NCBI GenBank assembly: GCA_022419385.1
Contig: JAJUBI010000005.1
Coordinates: 1,798,001 to 1,862,000, forward strand
Reading direction: 5' to 3'
DNA from: Paraconiothyrium sp. Pb-2020
Taxonomy: Eukaryota; Ascomycota; Dothideomycetes; Pleosporales; Didymosphaeriaceae
Length of the DNA stretch: 64,000 bases
A program made the position numbers and the translations under genes. Each line of letters starts with the position of its first letter. Position 1 is the first letter of the stretch. A model generated the notes under the pieces. The model was not told where the DNA came from and made no database searches. It saw only the letters and a list, made by a program, of their open reading frames with translations. Of the stretch, positions 55,200 through 64,000 are shown in pieces.

Positions 55200-57056
55200 A
55201 TGCGCTTCTTCGCCACGTTTTTCGGCCTCTATGGCGCGATGGTTCCAGTAGCGGCTCAAGTTGCGCCTGTGGTCACCGAGAAAGGGGTCTCAGCCCACCC
55301 ATTCGACATCAATCATGTCTCTTTGACCAGCAGTCGCTTTATGGCCAACCAGAACCGTACGCTCAGCTATCTCAAGTTCGTGGACCCTAATCGCCTTCTC
55401 TATAACTTCCGCTTGAACCACAAGCTATCAACGAGTGGCGCTACAGCAAACGGTGGCTGGGATGCTCCCGACTTCCCATTCCGTACACACATGCAAGGTC
55501 ATTTTCTGACTGCCTGGGCGCAATGCTATGCACAATTGGGCGACACGGCATGTAGGGACCGAGCCACAAACTTTGTAGCGGAACTTCTCAAGTGCCAGAA
55601 TAACAACAAAGCCGCGGGGTTCGCCACCGGTTACTTGTCTGGCTTTCCGGAATCTGAGTTCGCGAAACTGGAGAATGGTACGCTCAGCAATGGGAACGTG
55701 CCGTATTACGCCATTCACAAGACGCTTGTCGGATTGCTCGATGTCTATCGCTGGATCGGCGACGCAAACGCAAAGACAGTCCTACTTGCTTTTGCTGGCT
55801 GGGTGGACACACGCACTAGCAAGTTGAGCTATGATCAGATGCAGAAGGTCATGACCACCGAGTTTGGAGGCATGAACGAAGTGCTTGCGGACATCTACCA
55901 CCAGACAGGCGACAAGAAGTGGCTTACCGCTGCGCAGCGCTTCGACCATGCCGCCGTATTCGACCCACTTGCCTCAAACCAGGATAAGCTTGACGGACTT
56001 CACGCAAACACCCAGGTGCCAAAGTGGATCGGCGCAGCGCGAGAGTTCAAAGCCACGGGCACGTCCAAGTACCGCGACATCGCAAAAAATGCCTGGGCTT
56101 TCACCGTCAACGCACACTCCTACGCCATCGGTGGCAATAGCCAGGCCGAGCATTTTCATGCACCTAACGCGATCTCCACGTGGCTGACGAGTGACACCGC
56201 AGAAGGATGCAACACATATAATATGCTCAAGCTCACACGCGAGCTCTTCACCATGAATCCTAGCGACGTCACATACTTCGATTTCTACGAGCGCGCGCTC
56301 ATCAACCACATGCTCGGACAGCAGAACCCAGCCACCGACCACGGCCACATCACATACTTCACGTCACTGAACCCGGGCGGCCACAGAGGCCTTGGCCCAG
56401 CATGGGGTGGTGGTACTTGGAGCACAGACTATGACTCGTACTGGTGTTGTCAGGGAACGGGTATCGAAACCAACACAAAGATGCAGGACTCGATCTACTT
56501 CTACGACGATTCTTCACTCTACGTTAATTTGTTCACACCGTCGAAGCTAAACTGGAAAGCGCGTAGTGTTACCGTCGTCCAATCGACCACATTCCCTGCG
56601 AGCGATACTACGAGCCTTACAGTCACTGGCACGGGCAATTGGGCGATGAAGATCCGAATCCCTTCCTGGACCTCGGGCGCTACCGTCGCAGTTAACGGCG
56701 CTACACAGTCCATCACTACAACTCCCGGCAGTTATGCTACACTTAGCCGTACCTGGGCCTCAGGCGACGTCGTGACTGTCAAGCTCCCCATGAAGTTGCG
56801 TGTCGTACCCGCCAACGACAACAAGTCTGTTGCAGCTTTGGCATTTGGTCCTACTATTCTCTGTGGCAACTATGGCAGCACCACGCTCTCTGCCAATCCC
56901 AAGCTTGATTTGAGCACTGTGAAGCGCAGTGGAGCCGCCGGTCTGGCGTTCACCGGTACTGCTGACGGTAAGTCAGTGAATATTGGTCCGTTCTACGATG
57001 CACAGGGTTTCAACTATGCGGTGTACTGGGCTGTCAGTGGATCGTTGCCTGCGTAG
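55200..57056 (+). CDS. GH127-like beta-L-arabinofuranosidase (DUF1680), secreted, 618 aa
   Basis: A single exon with an N-terminal signal peptide (MRFFATFFGLYGAMVPVAAQ). The (alpha/alpha)6 catalytic domain begins with RLLYNFRLNHKLST and GGWDAPDFPFRTHMQGHFL. Putative zinc ligands and nucleophile follow the HypBA1 pattern: Glu335 and Cys337 in AEGCNTYNM, then the Cys416-Cys417 pair in YWCCQGTGIE, one of which is the cysteine nucleophile. Glu317 in QAEHFHAPN is a candidate acid/base. The C-terminal 150 residues form beta-rich domains (MKIRIPSWTSGATVAVNG). The enzyme family removes beta-L-arabinofuranose from extensin and arabinan-type glycans. It is convergent with a GH92 gene. Confidence 0.9.
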   Translation: MRFFATFFGLYGAMVPVAAQVAPVVTEKGVSAHPFDINHVSLTSSRFMANQNRTLSYLKFVDPNRLLYNFRLNHKLSTSGATANGGWDAPDFPFRTHMQGHFLTAWAQCYAQLGDTACRDRATNFVAELLKCQNNNKAAGFATGYLSGFPESEFAKLENGTLSNGNVPYYAIHKTLVGLLDVYRWIGDANAKTVLLAFAGWVDTRTSKLSYDQMQKVMTTEFGGMNEVLADIYHQTGDKKWLTAAQRFDHAAVFDPLASNQDKLDGLHANTQVPKWIGAAREFKATGTSKYRDIAKNAWAFTVNAHSYAIGGNSQAEHFHAPNAISTWLTSDTAEGCNTYNMLKLTRELFTMNPSDVTYFDFYERALINHMLGQQNPATDHGHITYFTSLNPGGHRGLGPAWGGGTWSTDYDSYWCCQGTGIETNTKMQDSIYFYDDSSLYVNLFTPSKLNWKARSVTVVQSTTFPASDTTSLTVTGTGNWAMKIRIPSWTSGATVAVNGATQSITTTPGSYATLSRTWASGDVVTVKLPMKLRVVPANDNKSVAALAFGPTILCGNYGSTTLSANPKLDLSTVKRSGAAGLAFTGTADGKSVNIGPFYDAQGFNYAVYWAVSGSLPA

Positions 57057-57749
57057 ATACGTAAAAGTCACGCTTTAGGAACACGAGATCAATTCACTGG
57101 AGATTGCGTCTGAAGGAAAATGGCATTGAAACCGTGAGGTACTGAACCTGCCCACTTGAGGATGAAGAAAATGATAGACCTAGGAATCGAGGAAACGAGG
57201 CTGCAGGCCGCGGAGAATGCCTGCACTGCGACTATCGCAAGTATGCTCTGGAAAGGGAGAGTATAGAGCACCATATGCTGGACATCTTCTAGATGGCAAC
57301 ACGTTCTGGAAAGATAAGGCCCTTGCTATTATTTCAGAAAAGGTTGGGAAATAGGTGTCAAAAAAGCATGGTGTTGAGGTCGCACGAGTAAGCTCGGTAG
57401 CATTTGCGTGTCTCAGGAGTTGTATCGAAGGCTCCAGTTCTGAGTGTTCGGTGTCACAATCCCTGGCCGACGATGTTAGAAAAAGCCGCATGGTTCTCGC
57501 ACTCCAAATTGAAGTTTTCACATATGGCCAGCGTGGTGTAAGGCACGCCGGAAATAGTAGCAACCCTGAATGCATTTTAACAAAGTTGCGGGGCCCCGTC
57601 AAAAGTCAGGCTACTTTTCCCTTTATCCCCATTGAACCCCTGTTACCACACCCATGGACAATAATATGTTACTTGTGCCTATGTGAAACGTCTGAAGGCA
57701 GTGCTAGTAACACGGATATATTGTATTCGTGTTTATTAACCTATACTGA
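57057..57749. other. Shared 3' flank of GH127 and GH92 genes
   Basis: About 690 bases between convergent stop codons. A 140-codon minus frame here (57180-57602) has no family features. Confidence 0.5.
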
Positions 57750-60288
57750 CTATACTCTGTATTTACCCGTCCCATTCAGGATCACGTGCCCTGGGCTAGG
57801 CGGCACATCACCTTTCTCCCATTCCACCGGGTCGCTCCCAAGAACAAACTCAATGGTCCCACCGTCTACCATGAGTCGCTGCTCCGGACTATCATGCCCG
57901 AACCAGTTCTGTTCCCACGCTGCTCCATTGATCTTCACGCTCTGGACAAAGTAGGTTTCTTTTCCGAGACCATCAGCTGTGATACGCAACGTACTGTTTC
58001 CATTCACAGTCATGTTGATGTCAGAGAACCAAGGAGAACCGAGAAGGTAGACAGGCTGCGAGACAATCGGGTACATGCCAAGCATTTGCCAGATAAGCCA
58101 GGAGTTGAGGGCACCAGAATCGGAATTGCCTGGCACGCCAAATGGCGCGTTCCTGAAGCTGTTCTTGTTAGTTATATCTGTTCGAATTTTGCAGACGCTC
58201 GAAAGCTTACTACTGATTCCCGAGAGCGCGCGACTGGTTCACGCTCTTCCACTGCTTGTTGATGTAGTTATAGAGATAGGGCGTCGCAAAATCGGGTTCG
58301 TTTCCAATGTTCATGATCGATGTTATGCCAACACCATTCGCACCGAGGTTTGTTTGGCTAGTGTTGGGTAGGAAGATGTAGTCTAGACGGGACTCGAATC
58401 CATCGCTATCGCCCATGAGCCCGATCAAAGTTTCAACGTCATGTGGAATGACGAAGGAGTACTCGAAAGGCGTTCCTTCGTAAGTTATCGACGGCCATGA
58501 GCAGACGCCACATGTAGCTGGGTTGTAGTCAGAGGAGTTGAAAGTGCCGTCCGCAGATCTTGGTGTCAAAAATCCTTTGAAAATAGGCGTGGTATTCACG
58601 CTCGGCACATTGGGGTCCCACAACAACTGCCACCCTGCAGATCGCTTGAGGTATTTTTCAACATCTTCCGGCTTCTCGCCTTTGGCTACTTGGCTGAGTG
58701 CAAAGTCATTCGCAGAATATTCGACTGTACGCGAAATAGATCGTTCGCTGTTAAGTGTAAGATAACCGTATGTGAGCCAGTCGTCCAAAGCTCCGCGCCC
58801 TTCTTTGTTGCTCCCATTTGTTGAGACCTCTGCATCTTTAACCATGGCCGCATATCCATCTTGCCAATCGATAGCGCCTCGAAGTCCTTTGACATAGGCA
58901 TCAGCAAGTACATTGTCGGCATTGCTGCCGCCTTGCGTAAGACCGTTGTCATTCCCAGATCGACCATCGGGCATGAATCCCTGATGTCGCCAGATGTCAA
59001 TCAGACCACGGATCTGGCTCTCGTATGCTTTAGGCTGGATCAAATGACTCAAGCTAAAGGTGTTGCGGAAAGTGTCCCCTATGCCAGGTTAGCTATACCC
59101 GACTGAAGATATACCGCCAAGTGATGACCTACAAATACAATAGAAATCATCCCAAGATGGCTCGTCACTTTCCCAGAGCGGGTTTTCGCCGGTCCGATCC
59201 GACGGCATCAGATGCATGAAGTAGAGCGATGAGTACAACAAGGTCAGTAGAGTCTGATTTGCCTCCGGGCCCGTATCGACCTGGATAGTGCTGAAGATAT
59301 CTCTGTTCCACTCATCCTGCGCTGCCTTGACTGTGTCTTGCTGGTCCCACGATGATATTTCGGAGTCTTTGAACGCGCATGCCTTCTCTTTGGAGATGAA
59401 AGATATCCCAACCCTCGAAGATACTATAGAAGCCTCACTAGAAGTGTTCGGAGCACCCCAGCTGAATAAAGCACCAACCCTGTAGCCTTCGGATCCGGCT
59501 TGCGCACTGTTCCCACCAAAAGTAGGCTGTGGAGGCGGTCCATTCACAATTCGCGTCGTGTTCTGACCTGTAAACGTCTTTGCCTCAACAGCTGCAGTGT
59601 CGAACTCTCCACAGAAGTAGACGGTGTAGGGGGCGCCGAGGTTGAAACCGCCTGCGTACGTTCCATATCCTGTGTAATTTTTGCCGTCATCAGAGATGTT
59701 GATTGAACCGTCTACATAGTACTGTGTGCAGAAGCCGCCTAGTGGGTCCGGCAAGAAGTGCGACACATCCACGAGAACGTGTTGTTCTGCACCTGGAGGA
59801 AATTCGTACTGCATGATGCCCGCATGTCTCGCGCCGGCCAAAGAGATGCTAATTCCATCCTCTAGGTCCGTGTGAAAGTAACCCACAGTCGCCTCGTCCG
59901 TACCGACTCGCTTCTGCCAGTATGTTGTGTCGTTTAATATGTTGACCGGAGAGGCTACACTAGCAAGCGGCATTTGCGAGACGACTCCGTATTTGGGGCA
60001 TCCACCGGTCCCTGATTCGTGCATCATCGACACCCCAGTCACCACACCGTTAGGCGTGTAGCCGCCGTTCAGGGTAGCAATGTCGATGCGGTCTTCCCAT
60101 GTGTCGATTCCTAGCTTTACAACACCAAACGGAACAGCGCCACCAACGAAAATGTCACCACCTCCGTATGCGTACCCGGCGATAGGTCCTTCGGAGCCAA
60201 TGAACGGATTGACATATTGTGAGTAGTTCGTCTGCGCGGTCGCGAGTTGCGCACTCGCGGCGATTAGGCAGAGCTTCGGCCAGATCAT
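57750..60288 (-). CDS. GH92 alpha-1,2-mannosidase-like, secreted, 810 aa
   Basis: Three exons: 60288-59133, 59078-58211 and 58158-57750, with introns of 54 and 52 nt. The signal peptide (MIWPKLCLIAASAQLATAQ) is followed directly by YSQYVNPFIGSEGP, the GH92 start. GGDIFVGGAVPFGVVKLGID forms the N-terminal beta-sandwich. The first join restores SWDDFYCIWDTFRNTFSLSH. IGNEPDFATPYLYNY carries the catalytic Glu of GH92, and the second join gives GNQYFRNAPFGVPGNSDSGA with the base region. GH92 enzymes are calcium-dependent exo-alpha-mannosidases acting on N- and O-glycans. The ATG at 60288 is used. Length is normal for fungal members. Confidence 0.95.
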
Positions 60289-61160
60289 GGTGGTCAAAGT
60301 AGTAATCGCAGGGAAGAAAGCTAAGTTGCAGCCTCGTTGAAGGTACCAAGATGCTCATGGGCGGTCGAGCGACGAACGTGCGTAGATGTGTCGAGGCTCA
60401 TTCTCCCTTCAACAAACGGGAAGGTTGAAGAGGACTAGACGCCAAGTCGTTTCCTGCTACGCCTGAAAGAAAAACAGCGGTTTTGTAATGTTGCGCAAAC
60501 AGGCGTCTTATATGATGCAGCGCTGGATATAGTTGCATCCACTAGGCGGTCAAGTGTCCGCGATGTACTAGTCGGCCGTCATTAGCCATTCGCACTTCCC
60601 CGCAATGCAACCTTCTTGACCCCGGATTTGCAGAACATCCTGATTCAGTTGCGGGGCAGTCAGGCGGGCGCTACATCCAGTCACCAGGTGTCTTGGAACT
60701 TGAGTGAAGCGACGGCCACGCATGGGGAGCCACATGAGGTTGGCAGCACGCGACAGCAAGGGCTGCGCGCTGCTCGTACGCGTACGACGGCGTGCAAAAC
60801 ATGCTCCATGCTCTCGAGTAGAATGACGTCGATGTTTTCCGATGGTTCTCCATCAAGAAGCAAGGCTTGTGATGAAAGTGGAGTGGTACATGGTGCAAAC
60901 TTCCTCAAAAGGGTGCATAAGACTTGGCCTATTTAGGAAGGTAGAGACACCGACTGTACAACGTTGCTTGCCAGCGCTTGTAGCTGCCAATGAATATTGT
61001 AGCTGATGATAGTGCAAATGACATTGCATGTACGCTGCATGGTCCTTGGCACGCCAGGCTAGAGCTATGCTCCCGCCCTGAACTACAGATCGTGGGGTAT
61101 TCTAACGGCAGATGGCTGGTACATGTGCAGCCAAAGCTTGGGATTTCCTGAACATATACT
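60289..61160. other. Intergenic, GH92 promoter side
   Basis: About 870 bases. The GH92 promoter lies at the left and the P450 3' flank at the right. Short frames only. Confidence 0.5.
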
Positions 61161-63083
61161 TCAAACGTCGACTCTCTTGAACAGTAGGTTCTTTCTCGCA
61201 TCTGGCGACGACTGCCTTCCCATGTCCAGTTGGGAATAGCGTACCTTGCTTCCATCCTCGTTCTTGAAATCGTAGTTCAAGATCAAATTCGCAAGAATCA
61301 TCTTGATCTCATTCGCTGCGAAGAATCTTCCCGGGCACGCATGTTTTCCATAACCGAACATCAAGTTCTGTTCATTGGTGGTAACGAATTGGTTTCGCGC
61401 GTGATCGGATGCTGTACCTCCTTGCCGTAACTTGTATGATCGATAGCCGTCAAAGACATCTGCAGGCTCAGAGTTGGGGTGATTGACAGGGTCTTGATAG
61501 ACGGCATGAGATGCAACTTCGATTTTTGCACCGGCTGGTATGTACTGGCCATTGGATAGGGTGAACCCGCGAAGGACTTTGCGTTGGAACGAGGTAAAAC
61601 CTACGTACAAAGTGAGATCAGTATATATGCGACGATGCCTGGCTGTCAGGTGGCTCACCTGGCGGGTAGAATCGCACTGTTTCTTTCATGAAGCTGTCCA
61701 GCTTCGTCATTTGCTGCAGAGCACGAGTTGATATCGTGCCTCCATTCTCTCCCATGACCTGGCGTATTTCCTCCCTCAGTGGCTCTATGTACTCAGTAGA
61801 GACAGCAAGAGTATAAAGACTATCAAACGGTCAGCCAGATCTTACATGGGAACACAACCCCCAATTATGAGACTCACATATTTGTGGCAGTCAGAGTGGT
61901 AGTATGGATCGATGCGAAAACGAGACCAAGGAGCAGCTTGGCTAACTGATGTGTCGACCTAACGCCAAATTCGCCTTGTCTGTTCATAAGCCAGGTCAGC
62001 ATGTCATCTGGTTTCTGCCAGTCAGGATCGTTCTTCTCGGCATCTTGTCGTGCTCGTACGACTGGTTCTAGGAAGGACGCAAGATTTTTTTCAGCCTCAT
62101 GCAATCTTTGTACCGAGGGAAGACGAGGCGCGAACCACGGTTTAAAGAGGGGCCGTAGCTTTTTGATGTCCAGCTGAGCCGTGATGAGTTGCATTGTGTA
62201 GTCAATGGACAGTTTTTGGTAGTCTTTATCGCGACAGAGATCAGGGCCGACCAAGATCCGTCTAGAAAAGACATCAGCAGTTGTGCGGTTGCGGAGCGGA
62301 CACCTGCGGACCCGGTGATGGTAGCTACCATGCTGACAAGCTTGCCGTAAATGTTGACAGCTGTCCAGTCCTCGCATTTGGGCATGAACTCCTCAAGCGC
62401 CTGCAGAACCTCAGAATACACCACAGGGTTCAAGCGTGCTAAGTTACGTTAGAGGAAATAACCAAGATAGGGATCGTGCTAGATTGTTATCAGTGCAGGC
62501 TTACCAAGTGCTGGCGTCAAGTCGGCTCTGATGGCATGTACCCCTAGGGGCTCGTCGGCGATGAGTCCGGTGTACTTGACTTCCATCAACTAGAAGTTTC
62601 AGCTCGGTTGCTTGCTTGGAATGCCTTCCTCGATGCTCACCTCCTCAATGGCTTTCGGAAAGCTCACTACTGTGTCTGGAAGTTTCCTCAGTTCAGGCAG
62701 GAATTGAGGGCTTATGACAACGGTTTCGGCTCCTAGTGCACGTATCAGGTCAGTTTGTTCAAGTCGTGGAGCATCGGTGGCTGGTACCATCGGAGGTGGT
62801 CATGCGAAAGACCTGATTCCTGAACTAGAGGCTCGTTAGCTAGGGACAGATGCATGTGCACAGTCAAATGAACCTTTTCATATCCCTGTAAGTACATGTC
62901 TTTCCCGTGTTTGAGAAACTCGGTCCTTTGCTTCTCACCACTCTCGGTCCCGAAAGACGGTAGCTTCGCAAGCTGGGCATTGAGGTTGATCTTGGGGAAG
63001 TAGTAACAGGCCACGGCTATCAAGGCAGCTAGTGCCACCGTCTGCACGCTATGTGCGAGACCTTGGAAGGATTGGACTTCCAT
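61161..63083 (-). CDS. Cytochrome P450, ent-kaurene-oxidase-like, eight exons, 511 aa
   Basis: Exons: 63083-62862, 62812-62788, 62732-62641, 62589-62505, 62438-62312, 62261-61878, 61819-61659 and 61600-61161, with introns of 49-66 nt. Joins rebuild family blocks: SDGAETVVISPQF, EEVKYTGL-type MEVKYTGLIADEPLG, TITGRILVGPDLCRD, TATNILYTLAVSTEY and FYPPGFTSFQRKVLRGFTL. The I-helix region is LVFASIHTTTLTATN, the K-helix KETVR, and the heme loop FGYGKHACPGRFF has Cys454. A single N-terminal anchor (VALAALIAVACYYF) places it at the ER. The patterns match ent-kaurene-oxidase-like P450s used in terpenoid and alkaloid tailoring. Exon 2 is only 25 nt, and the first intron's borders are the least certain. 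Confidence 0.9.
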
Positions 63084-63831
63084 GTTGGGGGTTCGCGATG
63101 GCGGAGGTGGGTGTGGATGGACCTGGGGAGCAAGCAGCCTTTAAAGCAACATGGCACCGCGCCGCCGCACCAATTGGGGTGGCACAGTGGTCGGCTGTTG
63201 GTACATATATCCCAGAGGGGATACGGGCTATACGGGATCATCGGGGCTGCGTGGGCGGATGCGTGCGAGGCAGCGTCTAAGCCAATGTGGGCAAGTGCGT
63301 GCGGATCGTCCATCCAACAGCCGCAGCCGTTATTACGCCCCCTCGCCCGGCCAATGGCGGCTCGCTCAGTGCGCGGTTGCTCCCTGTTGTGTTCATCTAA
63401 AAAGCGAACGTCCACACTCGCGGTCCTGCGCGTGTCACTGACACTGCTTGCTCGCGCCGACGCTGCAATGGAACTGGTTTCGCATGCATCAGGTGCCTTC
63501 TCGGTCGTTAGCGTCCGTCGGTCCCCACATCCACATGTTAGTCGCAGTCAGCAGCGATGCAAATACTCGAATGGGTAATGGCTTCGCTGATAGGATCATG
63601 GCCTGGAGCAACAGGCGTCGTGCAGCCGCTTGGAGTATGCGGACAAGATCGCCAAAACACCCATCCTATCCACAAAGACCTGCGGTTGTTGCGCCATTGG
63701 CAAATGCATCTGAAACAGTCGGATTGCCGCGACATTCGGGACGCCAGGACTCCGGCGCCAGCGAGCGTGCGTCCTCTCGCCGCGAAGTCCCTGTTGCCAC
63801 GCTGGGCTCCCGACATTGGCGAACTGACTGC
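63084..63831. other. Intergenic, P450 promoter side
   Basis: About 750 bases upstream of the P450, ending at the stop codon of a same-strand partial gene. No further feature. Confidence 0.5.
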
Positions 63832-64000
63832 CTAGGTCACTACCACCACCTCAGTGAACTCATTGTCAGCACGGACAAAGTCCTTCTCCGATCCGTATCT
63901 CAGTACCATGTTCAAGAATGCCGTCACATATGTGACGGTCAAGTCCATCATGCGACGACCCTCGATCGAACCGAGGACTTGTTCAATCTCAACTGGCAGC
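63832..64000 (-). CDS. C-terminal end of an unidentified protein, cut by the right edge
   Basis: On the minus strand the frame from the window edge to the stop at 63834-63832 reads LPVEIEQVLGSIEGRRMM, then DLTVTYVTAFLNMVLRYGSE and NEFTEVVVVT. Its amphipathic helix and balanced composition are clearly protein-like, and no stop occurs in about 55 codons. The pattern resembles the last helix of secreted alpha/beta hydrolases (for example PAF-acetylhydrolase-like enzymes), but that is a guess. Most of the gene lies outside. Confidence 0.65.
   Translation of the reverse strand, partial: LPVEIEQVLGSIEGRRMMDLTVTYVTAFLNMVLRYGSEKDFVRADNEFTEVVVVT

Noticed and set aside
57180..57602. 140-codon minus-strand frame between GH127 and GH92
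   Set aside because: No family features, and it lies in the shared 3' flank of two convergent genes.

Overview
The window looks like a chromosomal segment of a filamentous ascomycete. Most genes are broken by short introns (42-152 nt) with GT..AG borders and CTRAY-like branch sites. The families are typical of fungi: a highly reducing PKS, CYP65-type and ent-kaurene-oxidase-like P450s, a PRISE-type reductase, an AA16-like LPMO, GH92 and GH127 enzymes, and mitoribosomal mL61. Family content suggests a plant-associated Dothideomycete (Pleosporales-like), but this is inference. Gene models were spliced by hand, and each multi-exon CDS listed keeps frame across all joins unless stated.

Layout. 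0-6 kb: the 3' part of a highly reducing PKS without an enoylreductase domain, tail to tail with a small NTF2/SnoaL-like gene. 6-21.4 kb: mainly housekeeping genes (TRIP4/Rqt4-like, PPIL1-like cyclophilin, a glutathione-independent formaldehyde-dehydrogenase-like ADH, an SDR, a coiled-coil protein, a Bdc1-like bromodomain protein and an SREBP-type bHLH factor). 21.4-24 kb: a gene-poor stretch holding one TATA box and a tiny Cys-rich ORF.

24-36.4 kb: an accessory block rich in oxidoreductases: P450 (CYP65-like), secreted SGNH esterase, PRISE reductase, DUF3632-like protein, CBR1-like SDR, an apparently frameshifted methyltransferase, and an Ayr1-like SDR whose catalytic Lys is Gln. It resembles tailoring genes of specialised metabolism but has no core synthase. 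36.4-39.2 kb is empty of recognisable genes.

39-51 kb: an AA16-like LPMO hidden in four small exons, an ER thioredoxin-fold membrane protein, mitoribosomal mL61, Get2, a mitochondrial-looking lysine 2,3-aminomutase and a nitrilase. 52.7-64 kb: an RBR E3 ligase with a 14-copy hexanucleotide repeat, a GH127/GH92 convergent glycosidase pair, an eight-exon ent-kaurene-oxidase-like P450, and the C-terminal end of an unidentified gene cut by the right edge.

How they fit together: the LPMO, GH127, SGNH esterase and possibly GH92 would serve extracellular polysaccharide and glycan breakdown. The PKS, P450s, SDRs, PRISE and methyltransferase form the specialised-metabolism side. The remainder is core translation, protein targeting, chromatin and protein quality control.
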